Shown in pieces: positions 9,901 to 18,331 of a stretch of 64,000 nucleotides of DNA (positions within the stretch are counted from its first letter, which is position 1; each line of letters starts with the position of its first letter). Location of the stretch: NCBI GenBank assembly GCA_019163375.1, contig JAFLKK010000009.1, positions 1-64,000 on the forward strand, written 5' to 3'. The translations under genes and the position numbers were made by a program. This DNA is from Paludibacter sp. (GTDB lineage: Bacteria > Bacteroidota > Bacteroidia > Bacteroidales > Paludibacteraceae). The notes under the pieces are model-generated. The model did not search any database. It worked only from the letters and a program-made list of their open reading frames with translations, and had not been told where the DNA came from.

Positions 9901-12797
9901 TGAAAGATGAGCAGTTCTTTAGCAAGCAAGTTCAGATAACCCGCAAAGTGGCCGATAAGAAACTGACGCCTACGCTTAGTGTGTTCCGCAATAAGTTGTT
10001 GCCTGGCGAAAATGCAGAATGGACCATTACGGTACCGGAAAGTGCTAAGGATAAAAAATCAGCGGAGGTGTTAGTAGGAATGTACGATGCGTCATTAGAT
10101 GCTTTGCGTCCACATAGTTGGTCATTTAATCCGTCCTACAGAGAATCGGTTTACTATTCTCCGGGTTGGGCAAGTAATGGTTTTGATGCAACCTCAGATT
10201 ATGCCAATATAAATGACAAATCTATTAATGTGAAAGAGTTTGAATTTAATCAATTGAACTGGTTTGGATTAAATATGGGATATCGGAATATTCGGATTAG
10301 AGGGATGGCATCAAGAGTAAAGTTTGCTGCACCAGTAATTGCAAAGGATGAGGAAATGACAGAAATGAAATCACAAGAAGAACTGACAAATTCAAATATG
10401 AAAATTTCTATAGCAGATGTAAAAGGAGTGGCAAGTGATGTTGTAGTGCTTAATAAAGTCGTTGAAAAACCACAAGAGCCCGTGCAAATCCGCACCAACT
10501 TCAACGAAACCGCTTTTTTCTATCCGCAATTACGAACCGATGCGCAAGGCAATGTGAAGTTTACCTTCACTGCCCCTGAGAGTTTGACGCGTTGGAACGT
10601 GAAGATGCTGGCACATACGCAGGATTTGTATTTCGGACAAGGTGCTGAGCAGGTAGTTACTCAAAAGGATTTGATGGTGCAAATGAATTTGCCCCGTTCT
10701 GTGCGTCGGTCGGATAAACTGGTACTGAGTGCTAATGTAGTCAACTTGACGGATAAAGCTCAAACTGCTTCTGTTCAGTTCGAAATGATAGATCCTGCAA
10801 CAGAGAAATTAATTAAATTGAAAGATGCAGTTGCTAAAACAATTACCCTGGCTGCCAACGAAACCAAAGCGGTGGAGTGGGAGCTAACCGAGTTTTCGCC
10901 TTATGAATTGGTGACTTGCAAAGTGGTGGCTCGTGCCGGTAACTTTAGCGATGGGGAGCAAAAATACTTGCCTGTGTTGCCGGATAAAGTACTAGTGACT
11001 GAAAGTATGCCATTGACTGTTCGTGGTAATCAAACCCGCACGTTCAATTTCGAAAGTTTGTTGAAAAACGGTTCGAACGTAGATACTAAAAACTTGTCGG
11101 TAGAATTTTCATCCAACCCGGCATGGTATGCCGTACAGGCTTTGCCAACTATTTCTACTCCCGAAAATGATAATGCATTGGATTATTTTACCGCTTATTA
11201 TGCCAATAGTTTAGCGGCATTTATAGCCAATTCTAATCCGAAAATTGCTGCTACTTTCGACCGTTGGAAAAAAGCGGGTGGTAGTCGTGAAGCATTGCTT
11301 TCGAACTTGCAAAAAAATACCGAGTTGAAAAATATGTTGCTGGAAGAAACACCCTGGGTAATGGCTGCCAAAGACGAAACGGAGCAAAAGCGGCAGATAG
11401 CCTTGCTGTTCGACTTGAATATGCAAAAGAATCAGGCGCAACAATATCTTGATAAACTGATTTCGTTGCAATTGCCTTCGGGAGCTTTCTCGTGGTTTAA
11501 AGGTATGGGTGAAAGTCGCTATGTGACACAAGAAATTATACTAAATCTGGCACGGTTAAACAAAATGACAGGTCAGTCAGTAGTCAGCAGTCAGCAGTCA
11601 GCAGTTCAATCTGCCTTAAATTATTTGGATTTGGAAATTGCCCGTGACTTTGATAACCTGAAAAAGTACAACAAGAATTATGACAAGGAAATGTCTATCG
11701 GCAATATGCAGTTGTTTTACCTGCACATGCGGTCGGAATATCCCGAAATGCCGGTGCATGTATCGGCACAGGCCGCGGTGAGATTCTACACGGCTCAATC
11801 TGAAAAATTCTGGACTACTTTCACACTTTATGGCAAAGCCATGATGGCGGTAGTAGCACAACGAAATGGTAAAATTCAGGTGGCAAATGACATTTTGAAA
11901 TCGTTGCGAGAAAATGCATTGAAAACGGATGAGTTTGGAATGTATTGGGCAAAAAATACTTCGGGATATTATTGGAACGAACGACCAATAGCTGTTCAGG
12001 CAGCTATTATTGAAGCCTTTGCCGAAGTGGAAAAGAATAAAGCAGAAGTTGATGAAATGAAAATATGGTTGCTCAAGCAAAAACAAACCCAGCGTTGGGA
12101 TTCGCCAATGGCCACGGTTAATGCTATTTATGCATTGTTACATCAGGGAAGTGATTGGTTGGGCAGCGAAGGTTCGGTTCAGATCAAAGTTGGAAATACT
12201 TTGCTTCAACCGTCAAGTACTGAGGCGGGAACCAGTTATTTTAAAGAAACAATTCCTTTGGCTACTGTTCGTCCGGAAATGGGAAAAGTGACGGTAACGA
12301 AATCGGATAAGAATATCGGTTGGGGAGCCATGTACTGGCAATATTATCAGGATTTAGATAAAGTCTCGGGACAAGGCAGTGCTTTGAAAATTACCAAGAA
12401 ACTGTTTGTTGAGAAAATGACTTCAACCGGAAAAACCATGCTGCCTATTGAACAAGCAAAATTGGTGAAAGGCGATAAGGTTATTACCCGATTGGTGATT
12501 ACCACCGACAGGAACCTGGAATTTGTAGCGTTGAAAGATTTACGCGCTTCGTGTTTTGAACCTGTGAATCAACTTTCGGGCTGCGAATGGAAAGAAGGAG
12601 TTTGCTATTACCAAACCACCAAAGATGCTTCCACACAATTTTTCTTCTCCTTTTTGCCAAAAGGAACCTATGTATTTGAATACGAACTTTGGGCAAATGC
12701 TGCGGGAGAATACACAAGTGGCATTGCGTCCGTTCAGTGTCAGTATGCACCGGAATTTGTAAGCCACACCGGAGGAGAAAGAATAAAGATTCAATAA
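6906..12797 (+). CDS. Large alpha-2-macroglobulin-like secreted protein
   Basis: At 1963 residues this is the largest gene of the window. A signal peptide (about 1-21) exports it to the periplasm or outer membrane. An MG2-type macroglobulin domain is marked by DRSLYRPGQTVYFKA (about 590). The A2M domain begins near residue 1195 (RTNFNETAFFYPQL then TAPESLTRWNVK). An all-helical TED-like domain follows from about 1415. At the place where protease-trapping family members have the CxEQ thioester, this protein reads STPENDNALDYF, so the thioester is absent. Relatives are thought to be envelope protease inhibitors, but without the thioester a scaffold role is equally possible. It stands alone between its own promoter and terminator. 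Confidence 0.93.
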   Translation: MKKSIVFIVFTTVVLATFIFAQKSTTTIAARWLKVDQLAEKQLPESALKEVEAILEQAQKEKNSPEVIKAMVYKMRFTLEKNPDEAPALIKDFEAFTKQSTEPAEKALLHSMTADLYAQFYQKDQWTINNRTVVTGFVPEDIKEWTKNIYFDKISKHLAASMDNATVLQQTDALKFVALLEKGADSKELQPTLFDFLGNRRIEILGRLTQAASVKNPLENKELFAAAPQFVSSSLDSVYASSVENNVVDTYRQLLAFRQKADNVPAFLYVDLQRLKYIKEHTESANSDSLYLAALNRLEKQFAGNEVVVEVLAEKANYYLSNSNDDENKSNKKIAYDICSDGLKRFPNYKRIGLLGNIQKSIAHKTIGMSFNQVAKPTTALKVHLNTTNISTIKLTVYRVNATALEYYNYIQNRRNEKALYAKKTLVETKQIDVKQDANFGTVTTDIDLKTGVYGIYEICAEQQANENESERVIGSLTISDLAFINRTHVPKQASLYVLDRISGKPENAVKVSVYENMWTGNRYSVNFVAAIATDKNGLCQYPFNLNYGNNILMLEKGKDCYFTNASNSYFNEQNRSDNKTARINIFTDRSLYRPGQTVYFKAIVYFANKTKQETVAGAEYEATLFDANGQKVSATKYKTNEFGSLAGEFVLPEGGLNGTYRIQVGAISQSIWVEEYKRPTFEVTIDKPKVEISFGEKATVKGTVKAYAGYTIADAKVKYRVVRSTHRYCWWWSAPDKEITNGTTSSKADGNFEVSFIPEKTKSEIMPFRNEQFYTYTIFVDVTDPKGETQQGQQYVSVGDKSLFILAELAEKIDKKQALNIEVSTETLNGEKVNSMIKYSLYRLEDTDVYAEKMDDKTVLKEGEKVLSGSFDTNNKKLNLAVANLASGRYKLVLTTPDAHGKEVKLEKTVVLYDTNDKRPPVKSYEWFLATKTECVVGEKAQIQFGTSAQNSSVLYEVMQGNTILESRWVPFSDEIKTFEIPFKESYGAGVTVMFTFLKDEQFFSKQVQITRKVADKKLTPTLSVFRNKLLPGENAEWTITVPESAKDKKSAEVLVGMYDASLDALRPHSWSFNPSYRESVYYSPGWASNGFDATSDYANINDKSINVKEFEFNQLNWFGLNMGYRNIRIRGMASRVKFAAPVIAKDEEMTEMKSQEELTNSNMKISIADVKGVASDVVVLNKVVEKPQEPVQIRTNFNETAFFYPQLRTDAQGNVKFTFTAPESLTRWNVKMLAHTQDLYFGQGAEQVVTQKDLMVQMNLPRSVRRSDKLVLSANVVNLTDKAQTASVQFEMIDPATEKLIKLKDAVAKTITLAANETKAVEWELTEFSPYELVTCKVVARAGNFSDGEQKYLPVLPDKVLVTESMPLTVRGNQTRTFNFESLLKNGSNVDTKNLSVEFSSNPAWYAVQALPTISTPENDNALDYFTAYYANSLAAFIANSNPKIAATFDRWKKAGGSREALLSNLQKNTELKNMLLEETPWVMAAKDETEQKRQIALLFDLNMQKNQAQQYLDKLISLQLPSGAFSWFKGMGESRYVTQEIILNLARLNKMTGQSVVSSQQSAVQSALNYLDLEIARDFDNLKKYNKNYDKEMSIGNMQLFYLHMRSEYPEMPVHVSAQAAVRFYTAQSEKFWTTFTLYGKAMMAVVAQRNGKIQVANDILKSLRENALKTDEFGMYWAKNTSGYYWNERPIAVQAAIIEAFAEVEKNKAEVDEMKIWLLKQKQTQRWDSPMATVNAIYALLHQGSDWLGSEGSVQIKVGNTLLQPSSTEAGTSYFKETIPLATVRPEMGKVTVTKSDKNIGWGAMYWQYYQDLDKVSGQGSALKITKKLFVEKMTSTGKTMLPIEQAKLVKGDKVITRLVITTDRNLEFVALKDLRASCFEPVNQLSGCEWKEGVCYYQTTKDASTQFFFSFLPKGTYVFEYELWANAAGEYTSGIASVQCQYAPEFVSHTGGERIKIQ
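11572..11605 (+). repeat. in-frame GTCAGCA microsatellite inside the macroglobulin gene
   Basis: Five GTCAG-containing units, three of them GTCAGCA, lie in the TED-like region and encode a Ser/Gln/Val-rich linker near residues 1556-1567. Nearby coding sequence has no such periodicity. A related cagcaaacagt.. tract lies between genes at 50087-50130. Confidence 0.85.
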
Positions 12798-12800
12798 ATG

Positions 12801-12830
12801 AGTAGAGCCGCACGAATGTGCGGCTCTACT
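12801..12830. terminator. perfect GTAGAG..CTCTAC palindrome after the macroglobulin gene
   Basis: Perfect 13-bp stem (12801-12813 with 12818-12830) and 4-nt loop, 3 bp past the stop codon and between convergent genes. It probably ends the transcript, although there is no T-run. Its 28-bp core belongs to the same family as the palindrome inside spoIID at 44476-44503. Confidence 0.75.
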
Positions 12831-12860
12831 CTAAAAGATGTTGATATCTTTACTGAATGT

Positions 12861-13931
12861 CTATTCCACTCTTCCCCCACGTTCTACGCGGTGTTCGGTT
12901 TTTAGTGGATTAGCACTTATTTCTTTGTTCCAAACTCTGCTTTGGTGAATATCGTAAGCCATATACAAGGCCTGACGGAACGATTCCTCCGAGGCTACAT
13001 TTTGTCCCGCTATATCGTAAGCCGTTCCATGATCGGGCGAAGTTCTGATAACCGGTAAGCCGGCGGTGAAATTCACGCCTGTATCCATCGATACGGTTTT
13101 GAACGGAATAAGTCCCTGATCGTGGTACATCGCCAATACTGCATCAAATTTATTGAAATTTCCCGAACCGAAGAAACCATCGGCAGGATAGGGCCCCACG
13201 CAAATGATGCCTTGTTTCTCGGCTTGTTTTAGGGCAGGAATAATAACGGTTTGTTCTTCGTCACCAATCACACCTTCGTCGCCGGCATGTGGGTTTAAAC
13301 CCAGCACAGCAATACGTGGGCGAACAATGGAGAAATCACTTTTCAACGAAGCATTCAACACTGCCAGTTTATCCAAAATCAGTTTTTCTGTTAAAGCTCC
13401 CGACACTTCATTTACCGGAATATGTCCTGTAACCACTGCCACTCGCATCACATCGTTTACCAGCATCATAAGCGCCGGTGTTCCGGTTCCAAACTTTTGC
13501 TCCAGGTATTCGGTATGTCCCGGAAATTTGAAAGTCGCCGATTGAATATTCTTTTTATTGATAGGCGCAGTAACAATGGCATGAAGCGCACCTTTGTTCA
13601 GGTCCTCGGTAGCGCGTTCTAAAGCCGAAAGAGCTGCCTTACCTGCTTCAGTAGTGGAAGTGCCCAGCTCAACTTTTATTTCATCGTCGCAGCAATTAAT
13701 GATATTGACACGTTTAGGGTTTATCTCTTCAATAGAATTGACGGTATTTAGATTTAAACCTTGTATGTCCAACTGCTTGCGATGAAAAGATGCTACTTTG
13801 GGTGAACCATAAATAACGGGAATAAATGTTTCCAACATGCGGGGATCGGACATGGTTTTTAAAATAACTTCGTACCCGACACCATTGATGTCACCATGTG
13901 TTATGCCAATTATTATTTTGCTTGCTTCCAT
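12861..13931 (-). CDS. pdxA: 4-hydroxythreonine-4-phosphate dehydrogenase
   Basis: NAD-dependent oxidation of 4-phosphohydroxy-L-threonine in the deoxyxylulose-5-phosphate-dependent route to pyridoxal phosphate. Family landmarks include ITHGDINGVGYEV near the N-terminus, the metal-ligand region FPGHTEYLEQKFG, GLNPHAGDEG and the C-terminal YHDQGLIPFK and DHGTAYDIAG segments. ATG 13931 (356 residues) gives the usual N-terminus; a longer frame to 13967 only adds 12 atypical residues. It follows the secreted amidase-like gene by 51 bp in the same direction. A pdxJ partner is not in the window. Confidence 0.95.
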   Translation of the reverse strand: MEASKIIIGITHGDINGVGYEVILKTMSDPRMLETFIPVIYGSPKVASFHRKQLDIQGLNLNTVNSIEEINPKRVNIINCCDDEIKVELGTSTTEAGKAALSALERATEDLNKGALHAIVTAPINKKNIQSATFKFPGHTEYLEQKFGTGTPALMMLVNDVMRVAVVTGHIPVNEVSGALTEKLILDKLAVLNASLKSDFSIVRPRIAVLGLNPHAGDEGVIGDEEQTVIIPALKQAEKQGIICVGPYPADGFFGSGNFNKFDAVLAMYHDQGLIPFKTVSMDTGVNFTAGLPVIRTSPDHGTAYDIAGQNVASEESFRQALYMAYDIHQSRVWNKEISANPLKTEHRVERGGRVE

Positions 13932-13982
13932 ATTATGAGTTTTATTGTATAAGTAAACATTGTTCAAAAATACGACAATTTT

Positions 13983-16900
13983 TTATTGATTTATTGAAGA
14001 TAAGAACGACAAAACCGATTCCATTAATTTCGCCCGATCTTTCTCCTGTTGTATCGTTTCAAAAGGAAAACCAAAAACACAGGTTTTGTATTTCCCCGAA
14101 TAAGTTACGCCTGCACTAAGATTATTCTCAGCATACCGACAAATTGTAAATCCTCCTTCACCAACCGGTTCGATAGCATCAGGCGACTGAACAAAGTAAG
14201 AAGTTGCATTCGGCTCGTCGAAATAATTCAAATTCATTTTTTTGAAATATCGATTCGGCGAAGAAACCATTTTTACATTTCCACCAACACTGGCTTTAGA
14301 TGTTCTGAACTTTATTTTTAAAACGTTTTCTAAAAATAAACGATCTTCTTTTACCAAACGGTCGCCTTCACAAAGGTCGGAAGCAATGTACGAACCGCTT
14401 AAAAGCAGGTTGCCGCCTTTCGCACAATACGTTCTGATTATTTGCTGCAAAGCTAATGGAAAAGTTTTAAATTCGGTAACTTTTTTAGCATTTCCTACGT
14501 ATGTTTGCTTTTGTTTACCCAAAATTAAATCAAGTATCTTAAATTTAGTTATATCTATATCGCCAACAAGCAATGCTTTGGTACTACACGACGTAAATGA
14601 ATAGCCCGCTTCCTTTATCGCTTTACCGTGCAGGTAAGGATAATCGAAGGAATTTCCGGCTATTACCTTACCTTCAAAATTAGCGTGACTGGCTCCAAAA
14701 CCGGGTGCATCATCGGTAACCCAGGGTTTACTCCGTTTAAATTCATACTGTTTTCCTACAAAACTGATTTCCGACAGATAAGGCACTCCTGCATCTTCAT
14801 CATTCAAAAATCCGCCATAAATACTGTCTGATTTAAAACTTGCCGGAGCACTTATCCGCTGAAAGCCATTTACGATAAGCACTTCGCCTTTTTCGTTGGG
14901 TGCACGATAGGCCGAAAGTATTTCCGAAGGAAAACTTTCACCTCCTTTATTCACAGCAGTCACCTTGAAACTATACATCTTGCCCGGCTGTAAAGTAACC
15001 GTAGCGCCATTAGTATTTACCAGTACGCCATTATCAAATCCACCATCGTCTATTCGGGTATACACAATATATTGTTCCGCTTTTGCACTTGGTTCAAGCG
15101 TATCATTTACGGCTATCCAACGCAGTTCCGCTTTATTTTTATCAATAAACCTGCAACTGAATTGATCTACCGGAAGCGGCTGAACCACGTAGGCAGTATT
15201 GTTTACCGAAGATAAATATTTCAACATGCCCTTATAAATAGCTCTGCTCACCGAAAAGCGAAAACGTGGGTCGAGACCATAGCGCATGTCGGCAAAATTC
15301 TGGTGCGAGAGCAATTCAAGTAGCATGGTTGGCACTTCAGGTACCCGTGATTCACTGTATGATTTGTTCCACAACCCACGACGACTCCATTCGGGTGAGT
15401 ATAATTTCCGTACATCATTTACAATTTCTGTTTGAACAATATCGGTCAAGTCGCGTGATGCCCAGCGTGAAACTCCATTCTGAAAAACAGTTTGGCCGAT
15501 TGAATTTTGAATCGTACTAATTCCCAACGTACCTACAATTGAGTCGTTCGGAGTTGTTCCCGCATCGGAATGAAAGGCAAAAGCCAAATCAACCGGTATG
15601 CCCAGGCCGTTTTGATTGGGAGCAACGGACGAACCTCCAATTAAATAATTCACCCAGTTGCCGCGCGACTGAAAATCGTCGGTATAATCATTTTTGCCTT
15701 TACTCAGGCTATAAATACTATCGGGAATTCCGGCCCATTGTAGCCAATAGCGTGCTCCCTCGGCAAAGCGCGGATAACCACTTACTTCCGGTTCATAAAC
15801 AGGGGTAATCAGATCTTTATCAGCTCCGGCAGAGACAGTCGGTTCATTGGAGTTTGTTGTTTTCTCTAATGGCAGTCGGGCCATATTACCCATGCCGCCA
15901 CCAAACTTCACTGCATCAGCAGTAATCACCTTACCATCCTCCGAATTGTAGTTGGTGAGTACCACTTTATCCAGATTGTTGCGTCCTTTATCAAAAAAGA
16001 AATGACCCAGATAAAGCCATGTGCCCCCATCCATTGTCTGATTCACCGAAAATTCTGTTTTACCTCCTTGATGATAAACTGTATAATGGGCAGCGGCTGC
16101 ACTATTGGGCAGCGTTTTGTACGACACGTAAACGGCATACAATCCTGCCTCTGGGAAACTAGGTATCCATTCAGTACGACTGGATTCGTTGACATCAAAC
16201 ACCGACGGAATGACTTTATACGTTCCAAGTTCAAATGGATTTTCGCCAAACAGATATGTTTTATTTGGATTAGCAAAGCCTTTCCCGTCACCTGTTTTCC
16301 AACTTTTTCGGTCGTTATGCTCCCTGTATCGCGAATCACGATCTTTCGAATCATTGTCGACAATCACCTCATTTAATTGCGTATCGCGTTCGCGGGGAAG
16401 GAGCACATTTGCTCCCGAATTTTCGAGCATCGGCACCAAATAAGGCAATACAAAAGACTGTGTGTACAAATCCTCCACTGTTTGAAAAACCCGTGCACGT
16501 TGCCATTGCCAGCGAGCAGATTTTTGGTCGAAATGTAAACCATGACTTTGCCAAAGTGCAATATGCTTATTTAGCAATCCGTTTTCGGGCTGGTAAGGTC
16601 GTGACGTATTTTTAATCAATGGCTGAGCCGGTGATGCTACTTTAAACCTTAATTTTTCGTCAGCATTTTCTGTACGATAAAAATTAGGAATCAAATCTTC
16701 AATATTTCGATTCTCTACCTGACAAACAACCGAAAAACCATTGTATTTGGATGGTAATATCTTAGCGATAGCGTTATAAATACGCTTCACATTGCTGGGA
16801 CGAAAGGGCATGTAAGCAAATTTTTCATTTGCACTCACAACTATCTTATTCGTTTTTGAATTGATGGAGAAATCAGAAAGGGTAATTCGTCCCACATAGG

Positions 16901-17030
16901 TATAGCTATTGGCAATTGCCGTTAATGAATCGGCAATTTGGCTCTCCATATTTCGTTGTGCGAAAAGGGATGCTTTTACACTGAAAACCAGAAATAGAAT
17001 TAGACTTACTTTTCTTAAATATTGAATCAT
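13983..17030 (-). CDS. Secreted amidase-like protein with golvesin-type and FN3 domains
   Basis: A 1015-residue exported protein (signal peptide about 1-24). After about 150 residues comes an N-acetylmuramoyl-L-alanine amidase type 3-like fold that is split by an insert. Its parts are ALWQSHG and ENSGANVLLPRERD, then a carbohydrate-binding golvesin-C-like module (TEWIPSFPEAGLYAVY to VITADAVKFGGG, about 285-380), then AFAFHSDAGTTPND and PTMLLELLSHQNFADMR (about 565-580, likely catalytic glutamate). A fibronectin type III domain (about 650-705) and a Ser/Lys-rich C-terminal region follow. Homologues are often labelled xanthan lyase without proof. Peptidoglycan or another wall glycan is the likelier target. 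Confidence 0.8.
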   Translation of the reverse strand: MIQYLRKVSLILFLVFSVKASLFAQRNMESQIADSLTAIANSYTYVGRITLSDFSINSKTNKIVVSANEKFAYMPFRPSNVKRIYNAIAKILPSKYNGFSVVCQVENRNIEDLIPNFYRTENADEKLRFKVASPAQPLIKNTSRPYQPENGLLNKHIALWQSHGLHFDQKSARWQWQRARVFQTVEDLYTQSFVLPYLVPMLENSGANVLLPRERDTQLNEVIVDNDSKDRDSRYREHNDRKSWKTGDGKGFANPNKTYLFGENPFELGTYKVIPSVFDVNESSRTEWIPSFPEAGLYAVYVSYKTLPNSAAAAHYTVYHQGGKTEFSVNQTMDGGTWLYLGHFFFDKGRNNLDKVVLTNYNSEDGKVITADAVKFGGGMGNMARLPLEKTTNSNEPTVSAGADKDLITPVYEPEVSGYPRFAEGARYWLQWAGIPDSIYSLSKGKNDYTDDFQSRGNWVNYLIGGSSVAPNQNGLGIPVDLAFAFHSDAGTTPNDSIVGTLGISTIQNSIGQTVFQNGVSRWASRDLTDIVQTEIVNDVRKLYSPEWSRRGLWNKSYSESRVPEVPTMLLELLSHQNFADMRYGLDPRFRFSVSRAIYKGMLKYLSSVNNTAYVVQPLPVDQFSCRFIDKNKAELRWIAVNDTLEPSAKAEQYIVYTRIDDGGFDNGVLVNTNGATVTLQPGKMYSFKVTAVNKGGESFPSEILSAYRAPNEKGEVLIVNGFQRISAPASFKSDSIYGGFLNDEDAGVPYLSEISFVGKQYEFKRSKPWVTDDAPGFGASHANFEGKVIAGNSFDYPYLHGKAIKEAGYSFTSCSTKALLVGDIDITKFKILDLILGKQKQTYVGNAKKVTEFKTFPLALQQIIRTYCAKGGNLLLSGSYIASDLCEGDRLVKEDRLFLENVLKIKFRTSKASVGGNVKMVSSPNRYFKKMNLNYFDEPNATSYFVQSPDAIEPVGEGGFTICRYAENNLSAGVTYSGKYKTCVFGFPFETIQQEKDRAKLMESVLSFLSSINQ

Positions 17031-17134
17031 AATACATTACAACTATAGAAAACAAACAGACGAAGGTTTATTCGCCTTAAAATAAAAGAGTTTCAACCAT
17101 TAATGAGTTGAAGACGAATGAATTAAAAAAAAGA

Positions 17135-18172
17135 TTACTCTGCAACTTCGTTTTTGCTATTTTCGAGTGTTGAAAGCATTCCACAGGCAGCAAAAATATC
17201 CTCCCCTCGCGACCGACGAATTGTTGCTGTAACTCCATTGCTGGTCAAATAATCGCGGAAGAAAGTCATTTTTTCTGCATTTGAGCCTTTTAAGTTGACT
17301 TTCGGGATGGCATGAAAACGAATCAGATTTACACGACAGTCAATCCCTCGTAATATTTTCACCAACTCTACTGCATGACGCATTGTATCATTGACTCCAT
17401 CAAACAAAATATATTCGAAGGAAACGCGACGTTGTTTGCTAAAATCATGCTTCCGCAACTCATCGAGTACGCTACTTATCGGATAAGCTTTTTCAATAGG
17501 CATTAGCTCCAATCGTTCGTGCGAGAAAGGCGAGTGTAAACTGATAGCCAGATGGCAATTTGATTTTTCAAGGAAAACCTTCATTCCCGGAATTAATCCG
17601 ATAGATGAAACAGTGATGCGACGTGGACTCCAGCCATAACCGTAATCAGCAGTCAGTATTTCTAGTGCTTTCAGCATCGGCAGAGTATTATCAAAGGGTT
17701 CACCCATGCCCATAAAAACCAGATTGGTCAAGGTTTCGGCTTCGGGGATAGACAATATTTGGTTCAATATTTCGGTAGCCGTAAGTTGTGCGGTGAATCC
17801 TTGTTTGCCAGTCATACAAAACAGGCAGTCCATTTTACAACCAACCTGCGACGACACACACAAGGTGGCTCGTTCTTCATCGGGAATATAAACAGTCTCG
17901 ATAGAATGACCACCTTCGGTTTTAAATAAGTACTTATTCGTTCCGTCGGTCGAGTTAGCGGTATGAATTGGCAATGATCGTCCTACTTCATATTTTTCAC
18001 TCAGCAATTGACGGTTTTTGATGGAAATATTCGACATTTCGTCAACGCTGAAGGCACGTTTTTTATAAAGCCATTCGCTGATTTGTTTTGCAGTAAATCC
18101 GGGCATTCCTAATTCAGAGACTATCGCTTTTAATTCATCGAGGGTTTTACCTACGAGTGCTATTTTGTTCAT
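17135..18172 (-). CDS. rlmN: 23S rRNA A2503 / tRNA A37 C2-methyltransferase
   Basis: Radical-SAM enzyme that methylates C2 of adenosine 2503 in 23S rRNA and of A37 in some tRNAs. The 345-residue length is typical. The cluster-binding CxxxCxxC is seen in GCKMDCLFCMTG (about 111-122), followed by FMGMGEPFDN (about 154-163) and, near the C-terminus, the acceptor cysteine segment FAACGML (about 328-334). Start ATG 18172. A -7-like element lies 69 bp upstream. Confidence 0.97.
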   Translation of the reverse strand: MNKIALVGKTLDELKAIVSELGMPGFTAKQISEWLYKKRAFSVDEMSNISIKNRQLLSEKYEVGRSLPIHTANSTDGTNKYLFKTEGGHSIETVYIPDEERATLCVSSQVGCKMDCLFCMTGKQGFTAQLTATEILNQILSIPEAETLTNLVFMGMGEPFDNTLPMLKALEILTADYGYGWSPRRITVSSIGLIPGMKVFLEKSNCHLAISLHSPFSHERLELMPIEKAYPISSVLDELRKHDFSKQRRVSFEYILFDGVNDTMRHAVELVKILRGIDCRVNLIRFHAIPKVNLKGSNAEKMTFFRDYLTSNGVTATIRRSRGEDIFAACGMLSTLENSKNEVAE

Positions 18173-18240
18173 GGTTGGAGTCGTTGATTGAAAAATAATG
18201 AATGGTTGAAAACTTCATGCTACTGAATTTTCAACTCCGG

Positions 18241-18248
18241 CAAAGTTA
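18241..18248 (-). promoter_or_regulatory. -7 element for rlmN
   Basis: Minus-strand TAACTTTG matches TAnnTTTG, between the ppiD terminator and the rlmN start. The -33 element is unclear. Confidence 0.4.
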
Positions 18249-18268
18249 AGCAAACTTACCGACAAAAA

Positions 18269-18299
18269 GAAAACGGAATGAAAGAATCATCCCGTTTTC
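18269..18299 (-). terminator. intrinsic terminator after ppiD-like gene
   Basis: 13-bp stem (18269-18281 with 18287-18299, one mismatch) and 5-nt loop, followed on the minus strand by TTTTT. It lies 33 bp beyond the stop codon of the foldase gene and separates it from rlmN. Confidence 0.8.
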
Positions 18300-18331
18300 C
18301 GAATTTTTAAAATAATATTTGTTTTGATTTA

